Both the position numbers and the translations under genes were made by a program. A DNA stretch of 64,000 nt from Apostichopus japonicus (Eukaryota; Echinodermata; Holothuroidea; Aspidochirotida; Stichopodidae). Location of the stretch: assembly GCF_037975245.1 (NCBI RefSeq), contig NC_092564.1:424601-488600 (forward strand), written 5' to 3'. The notes under the pieces are model-generated. The model saw nothing but the letters and a program-made list of their open reading frames with translations, did no database searches and was not told where the DNA came from. Positions 59,194 to 64,000 of this stretch are shown here, piece after piece; position 1 is the stretch's first letter, and each line of letters opens with the position of its first letter.

Positions 59194-61431
59194 CATGGGC
59201 ATCAATCCTGGGAAGGATGGGTGGACATGTTCACCCCTCATTTCAATGGGTGCAGGGGGACACAATATCAAATGTCCCCCCACACATTTGGAGAAAGAGT
59301 AGTGTGGTGGCTGTATTTTGTTAGGGCTTAACATCTCAGGATTTATATCATTGAATATTAGAAGTTTAGTTCTATGAAAAGTGACCAAGTTCGGCACCAA
59401 CTTAGCATCCAGAGCCACAGGAATGATGAAGTGTGTCTCATCTGTCAGTTGCATTCTCGGATTGCTGGCTGCCCTGCCATTCATTCAATGCCTTGAGAAA
59501 TTCAACCCGGCCCTGCAAAGCTCCAAAGTAGCCAAATCAGGTATGATCGAATCTGCAGGGAGTGGGAAGGCAACTTCAGCGGCTTCGTTCTGAGGAATGT
59601 TTCAAGAGTATTTTCAACAACGCACACGAGAAGGCAGCGAAATGGCACCTAGACCCCCTAGAAATACACCAGCGGAGAATCCCGGCGCTGGTGATGGCGA
59701 GCAACTTGTGCAGTCCACTGAAGAGAAGTTTTGCAGTGAGTATTACAAGACAGCACTGCTACCAATCTAGGTCATTACTTTGCGTCTACGGACATAGACA
59801 CACAGAACAAGTTGGCGTCAATGTTGCTGAATGGAGAATTCCACCCAGATCTCATGAGTTGATACACTGAGCGCTCCGACAATCTTAAGCTTAGTCTGCC
59901 TTTCTTTTGAGGCCAGTTCCAGTCGTCGTCAGTTGAAGGGTATAGATAAATATTCAAGTCGATGAATTCAGCGGTACGGGCTATGCTTGGTGAAGTCGAC
60001 GCTCTCTTGCTGTTGCACCTGGTCTCACCCGCCAGTCCGACGGAAGCCGAGAGATTTTTTAGTGCTTTGAGGCTTTGAAGACATGGCTACGGAGCACCAT
60101 GACTCTACAGAGGTTCCTCGGAGTACAGACATTGCATCGTCGGGTGATTCCAGTAGAAAACTACTGCGCTCCGTCATTATCATAAGAAACGGCACTTCAT
60201 AGCTAGAGCCATTGCCTGCACATATTTGTTGTTTAGTTGTAGATGGTGTTTCAAAGACAGGGCCCGTTCCCTAATATTGGGGAAATGAAATAGGGAGCAT
60301 ATTCCGTGGCAGCGCATCCCATGTTACCTTGTTGTTAGGTGATGCCAGAGTATACTCCACACTGAGAACACTGGGTACACAGTGGTTACATAGTATGCTC
60401 CGACCAGAATTCACCTGATTACCAGATGCAGATCCACCTAGCAACTGAGGTAACTTGAGTGAGGACTCCAACGAACAACCACTGATTTATTTTGATGCCT
60501 TCATCACTTTAGCCGCCACTCACATGGGACCTATTCTAAATCTGACAATACATGCGTATGTGTGAGATCCTACAAATATAGTTAAAGTGGTTTGTCTTGT
60601 CATCCTTGTTTCAAATTTCATAGAATTGTATTCTAGTAGACCTAGCAAAGCATTTAAACTGACACAGTCCCATTGGAAGTGTGTCACGGGTGGCATTACA
60701 AGTCATTGGTGGTTTAACTTGCTGGCTTATGGCGACTTTTGGCCAAATTTGCGCTAAGCTCACTAAACGAACTTGGATGTGGACTGTGCCTAATTAGTTA
60801 GTTATTTATATCATTATGGCGTATGAAGATATGCACAATTTTGTGGTATGACTCCCAGGACGGCAAGTCGAGAAACTAACATGCAGTCGCGGCGGATAGC
60901 TTCCTTCGCCTATATGTCCGGGGACATTTTGGGACATCGTTCCTATAGGCCTATATCTGAGGCCCTGGGGTCATTCCTTGACCGACTTGGTGCAATATAA
61001 GGTGCCCATTTCAAAGTAAACTTATTCACAGATTGTTAGTTGTCATGGGTTCGAACAAGTGAGGGGTATTCTATCCTGAAACATAAGCAAAATGTGGCTG
61101 GGGTTTCCAGTTTGCCGCATCATTTGTCAACTTACACTGGGTTCTAATGTTCATGTCGATTGGAATCACTAATAAAAGAAATAATCCACCAAAAATTAAG
61201 GCCATATGAACTTTATTGCAGATTTGCTGAGTGACGAATTTGTAATTTTCTCCCGAAATCACGCAACTATAGATGGCTGCTCTCCAGCGATCTGGCAGGT
61301 ATTGTAATCTGAAATTTTCTGGGTACGCTGTGCACCAACCGATTGTGGCACTCCGCTTAAATAGTACTTACGGCCAGAATACTCAAATCGATTATGTCCC
61401 CCCCACGTTTCAAATCGAATTGACGCCCCTG
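59194..61431 (+). mobile_element. Degenerate hAT DNA transposon with TIRs and 8-bp TSD
   Basis: Left end CATGGGCATCAAT and reverse-complemented right end CAGGGGCGTCAAT match at 11 of 13. Flanking 8-mers CCCTGCAC (59186-59193) and CCCGGCAC (61432-61439) differ at one base, a near-perfect 8-bp target duplication, as expected for hAT. Transposase remnants in shifted frames lie at 59400-60185 (separate entry); 60190-61290 is noncoding. Left C/G-runs and the right ~120 bp match the short element at 46171-46956. Confidence 0.85.
59400..60185 (+). pseudogene. hAT transposase remnant (ZMYM1/DUF4371-like, C-terminal dimerisation region)
   Basis: Broken frames that read in order as a hAT transposase: LAALPFIQCLEKFNPALQSS (~59463), LRSEECFKSIFNNAHEKA (~59583), a stretch with EYYKTALLP (~59740), and near the end SPTEAERFFSALR (~60031) followed after a frameshift and in-frame TGA by LKTWLRSTMT (~60077). 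The last two match the hAT C-terminal dimerisation motif. Frameshifts and stops make it nonfunctional. The DDE catalytic region is not recognisable. Confidence 0.75.
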
Positions 61432-61757
61432 CCCGGCACAAGGAAGTTAGGATCCCTGTCTGGTATGTGTAGAGTTGACTCCATCGTAGTGGCAGGACAT
61501 AGAGAATCTGCTCCTTGGCCAAAGATCAAGGCTACAAGAGCCGCTAGACCTGATCCTAAACCCAACAAGGAAGCCTTACCCGTTCTGGAAGCAGCCTGCT
61601 GCTCGGCGACCAATATTGCTCCTTTCTTCAGCTGCAGTGTTTATTGGGAAGGATGTAGCCAAAGGCAAAGCACTCCTAAAAGGGAAATTAAAACTGTCCA
61701 AAGGGAGTAAACTCAGATCTGCTTGAACTGAGAGCCGATCGCTGACCCTGGAACCTG

Positions 61758-62095
61758 CAGAGATATCTCTGCTGTATATACCAGTGCATATACCAGTGCT
61801 AACACAGTTATTGTCCCTGCCTGTAATGGTCATGCCAGAACCAGCAGAGATACCTCTGCTGTATATACCAGTGCATGTACCAGTGCTAACACAGTTATTG
61901 TCCCTGCCTGTAATGGTCATGCCGGAACCAGCAGAGATATCTCTGCTGTATATACCAGTGCATATACCAGTACTAACACAGTTATTGTCCCTGCCTGTAA
62001 TGGTCATGCCAGAACCAGCAGAGATATCTCTGCTGTATATACCAGTGCATATACCAGTGCTAACACAGTTATTGTCCCTGCCTGTAATGGTCATG
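61758..62095. repeat. 87-bp tandem repeat, four copies
   Basis: Unit AGAGATATCTCTGCTGTATA, TACCAGTGCATATACCAGTG, CTAACACAGTTATTGTCCCT, GCCTGTAATGGTCATGCCAG, AACCAGC. 87 is divisible by 3, so it reads open in frames on both strands with 29-residue periodicity. Copies differ at few positions, a recent expansion inside the decayed retroelement. Confidence 0.93.
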
Positions 62096-63198
62096 CTGGA
62101 TGCTACAGATGTGGGAACCCATCAGAGTCAGCCGGTTCCATCCCGAAACCAGAGTGGGATCCCAGTTGCATCGGGCATCAGGGATCTCAAATTGTCTACA
62201 TGGAAATTATCAGGAATTCTTTCCCATTAAGAGGGCTTTTGGAACAGGTAGCCATTATGGCTGCCAACTCAACACGTAAGTCCACCATTAGGACTTATTA
62301 AGATTTCAGATTACAGAGATTTGCAGAAAGATGTTCCCAGCGTAAACTTGGTTTTCCAGTATTCCTCAAGCACAGGTCTGCAGTTACCTTCAGATGCTAT
62401 TCAACGAGTAGGAGCAGGTATCCACCATCAGGAATAAGGTTTGTAGTAGCAGTGGTACATACAGGTTTCCGGGATGGTTCAACAGTTGGTGGAAATGCCG
62501 CAGTCAGTCAACTCATCAAGGGGATTGCGAATGTCCGTCCAAGGGTGAAATGACTATCTCCTGGGTGTCATATGTCAGAAGTTCTACAGTCTTTGGTGAA
62601 ACCCAATTATGAACCATTTCATTGGGCCTAATTGCTGAATCAGTCAAGGAAGATGGTGTTTCTAGTAGCAGCAGCTTGAGTAGAAGGGGAAACTGCCAGC
62701 GGCAGGCACAAACCACTAAACCCAAACACTTTCGGTTTGAGAATCATGGAGTGAGGTTGGTACCAAACTATACTGTCCTCGCTAAGAATCAGACTCTGCA
62801 GTTCTTTTTCAGGGAATATCTTCATCCTGCGAATCTTGACGGCCTCATTGATGAAAGAAGACGAGGCATGGTGCCTAGTTAGCACTTTGATATCTTCAGA
62901 GAACAAACTCAGAGCATCAACTATTAAATTTGTACATTACATTGAGAAGTCCTCACAAGGCACCATCGAGAGACACCATATCCAGGTGGTTGGTGGAGAT
63001 GGTAGAATTGTACACTAGGGTCTAAAGGATACCTAAGGTGCAAGACATACACATTGCTGCAATATCCACAGCTCTCTTAACAGGGGTTTTAATTCAGGAC
63101 ATTATTAAAGTGACAGCGTGGACGACGTCTTCGACTTTTGAAGTGTGTTACTTTAACTGATACTCCTGGCATCCTAGGCAGCTTTTGAGTGGACAGTA

Positions 63199-63585
63199 TT
63201 GAGAGAAGTGGGGTTAGGTCCTGCCCTTCAGACATCCCACCATTGTGACAAGCTTAGAGAGGTGCGGTTAGGTCCTGCCCTTCAGACATCCCACCATTGT
63301 GACAAGCTTAGAGAGGTGGGGTTAGGACCTGCCCTTCAGACTTCCCACCATTGTGACAAGCTTAGAGAGGTGGGGTTAGGTCCTGGCCTTCAGACCTCCC
63401 ACCATTGTGACAAGCTTAGAGAGGTGGGGTTAGGTCCTGGCCTTCAGACCTCCCACCATTGTGACAAGCTTAGAGAGGTGGGGTTAGGTCCTGCCCTTCA
63501 GACCTCCCACCATTGTGACAAGCTTAGAGAGGTGGGGTTAGGACCTGCCCTTCAGACTTCCCACCATTGTGACAAGCTACTCGGT
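63199..63585. repeat. 54-bp tandem repeat, about seven copies
   Basis: Unit GAGAGGTGGGGTTAGGTCCT, GCCCTTCAGACCTCCCACCA, TTGTGACAAGCTTA; 54 is divisible by 3 and reads as an 18-residue repeat (LREVGLGPALQTSHHCDK). It lies where the C-terminal tail of the recombinase frame would be, so it probably arose from that tail by in-frame amplification. Confidence 0.92.
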
Positions 63586-63640
63586 GCAATTGATGTGGGA
63601 AGACAAGTAAGCGATTAAGTAAATATTCCAAACTTTACAT

Positions 63641-64000
63641 GGCTGGAATATTCATGAACACAACTTATCTTTGCCCATTGCCAGGATCCAACATACTAGA
63701 CAGGGATGGGGGGGGGGGCAGTCATTTCATTGACTATTAATCTGAGATAAATAAGATTGCATTAGCTTTGCCGCATTCCCTCTATGCAGGGATCTCTTGA
63801 CAAGCTGGATGTACACCAGAAATTGTGTTATGGTGACTCCGCAGAACATTCTGTGAACCTATATTTGTTAATATGTATTGATGTACATAATATTGTATAT
63901 TTGTTAATGACTCAAGTGAAGAAAAAATGCTACTACAAAGAGTTTTGGAAATATTTTTGTCCATTGTGTATCCTAATTGTATCCCTTCCTTCACTGTTTT
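63641..64000. other. Right-edge segment, nothing recognised
   Basis: AT-rich, with a G-run at 63709-63718. No continuation exon of the lectin gene found. Confidence 0.5.

Larger units (their letters stand above)
61440..63640 (+). mobile_element. Decayed DIRS-like tyrosine-recombinase retroelement, 3' part
   Basis: Plus-strand frames, broken by stops and frameshifts, resemble the phage-integrase-type recombinase of DIRS/Ngaro-like elements: AVSQLIKGIANVRPRVK (~62490), EVLQSLVKPNYEPF (~62576), MVFLVAAA (~62653), GVRLVPNYTVLAKNQTL (~62750), DEAWCLVSTLISSENKLRAS (~62855), SSQGTIERHH (~62950) and IAAISTALLTGVLIQDIIK (~63050) before TAW. Upstream (61440-62240) is an open, Ala/Lys-rich region plus an 87-bp repeat, possibly another ORF of the element. 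No reverse transcriptase is visible. The hAT element sits immediately to the left. Confidence 0.65.

Noticed and set aside
59161-59484. 107-codon minus-strand frame
   Set aside because: Antisense to the hAT element end and transposase remnant; the plus-strand reading explains the sequence.

Overview
The window is eukaryotic, AT-rich, intron-rich genomic DNA. The reconstructed protein combines many C-type lectin-like domains (CTLDs) with a farnesoic-acid-O-methyltransferase-like (FA) domain and a PAN/apple domain. The transposon set includes hAT, a LINE, a DIRS-like tyrosine-recombinase element, a tRNA-derived SINE and foldback/MITE elements. Together these suggest an invertebrate deuterostome, most likely an echinoderm such as a sea cucumber; the species assignment is inference.

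From 1667 to 56948 the plus strand carries the interior of one very large gene, reconstructed here as 26 exons (3931 coding bases, about 1310 residues). Every exon has AG/GT-type boundaries and every junction is phase-compatible. Domain order: C-terminal part of a CTLD (E1), FA domain (E2), 13-residue linker (E3), CTLD1 (E4-E6), PAN/apple (E7), CTLD2 with a QPD motif (E8-E10), CTLD3 (E11-E13), CTLD4 with a degenerate calcium/sugar site (E13/E14-E16), CTLD5 (E16-E19), Pro-rich linker (E20), CTLD6 (E21-E24) and CTLD7 (E24-E26). Start codon, signal peptide, any membrane anchor and the stop codon are not visible, so the gene runs off the window on the left and probably on the right. The likely role is a secreted or membrane-bound macrophage-mannose-receptor-like pattern-recognition protein.

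Most of the gene length is tandem repeats in introns, roughly 36 kb by adding array spans. The striking feature is that at least six arrays are amplified copies of exon-intron junctions: the 3' edges of E4, E14, E15, E19 and E23 and the 5' edge of E8. The largest, 24273-35143, has about 85 copies of a 128-bp unit. Each unit holds the last 62-63 coding bases of E15 plus its splice donor, usually as an open, phase 1-1 mini-exon. The array before E8 has about 29 copies of an acceptor-43 nt-donor module. These are either runaway minisatellites tolerated next to exons or a reservoir of alternative CTLD loop segments.

Transposons sit in the introns and downstream: a 181-bp MITE (13536), an 884-bp foldback element with 8-bp target duplications (17675), a 335-bp hairpin-bearing insertion duplicated with its array (37770 and 40432), a 786-bp hAT-type MITE inside a 68-bp array (46171), and a 370-bp TTAA-flanked MITE ending 20 bp before an exon (50369). 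From about 57.1 kb to the end the window is mobile-element debris: a 5'-truncated LINE, a degenerate hAT element with terminal repeats and target duplication (59194-61431), and a decayed DIRS-like tyrosine-recombinase element whose sequence contains two further minisatellites.
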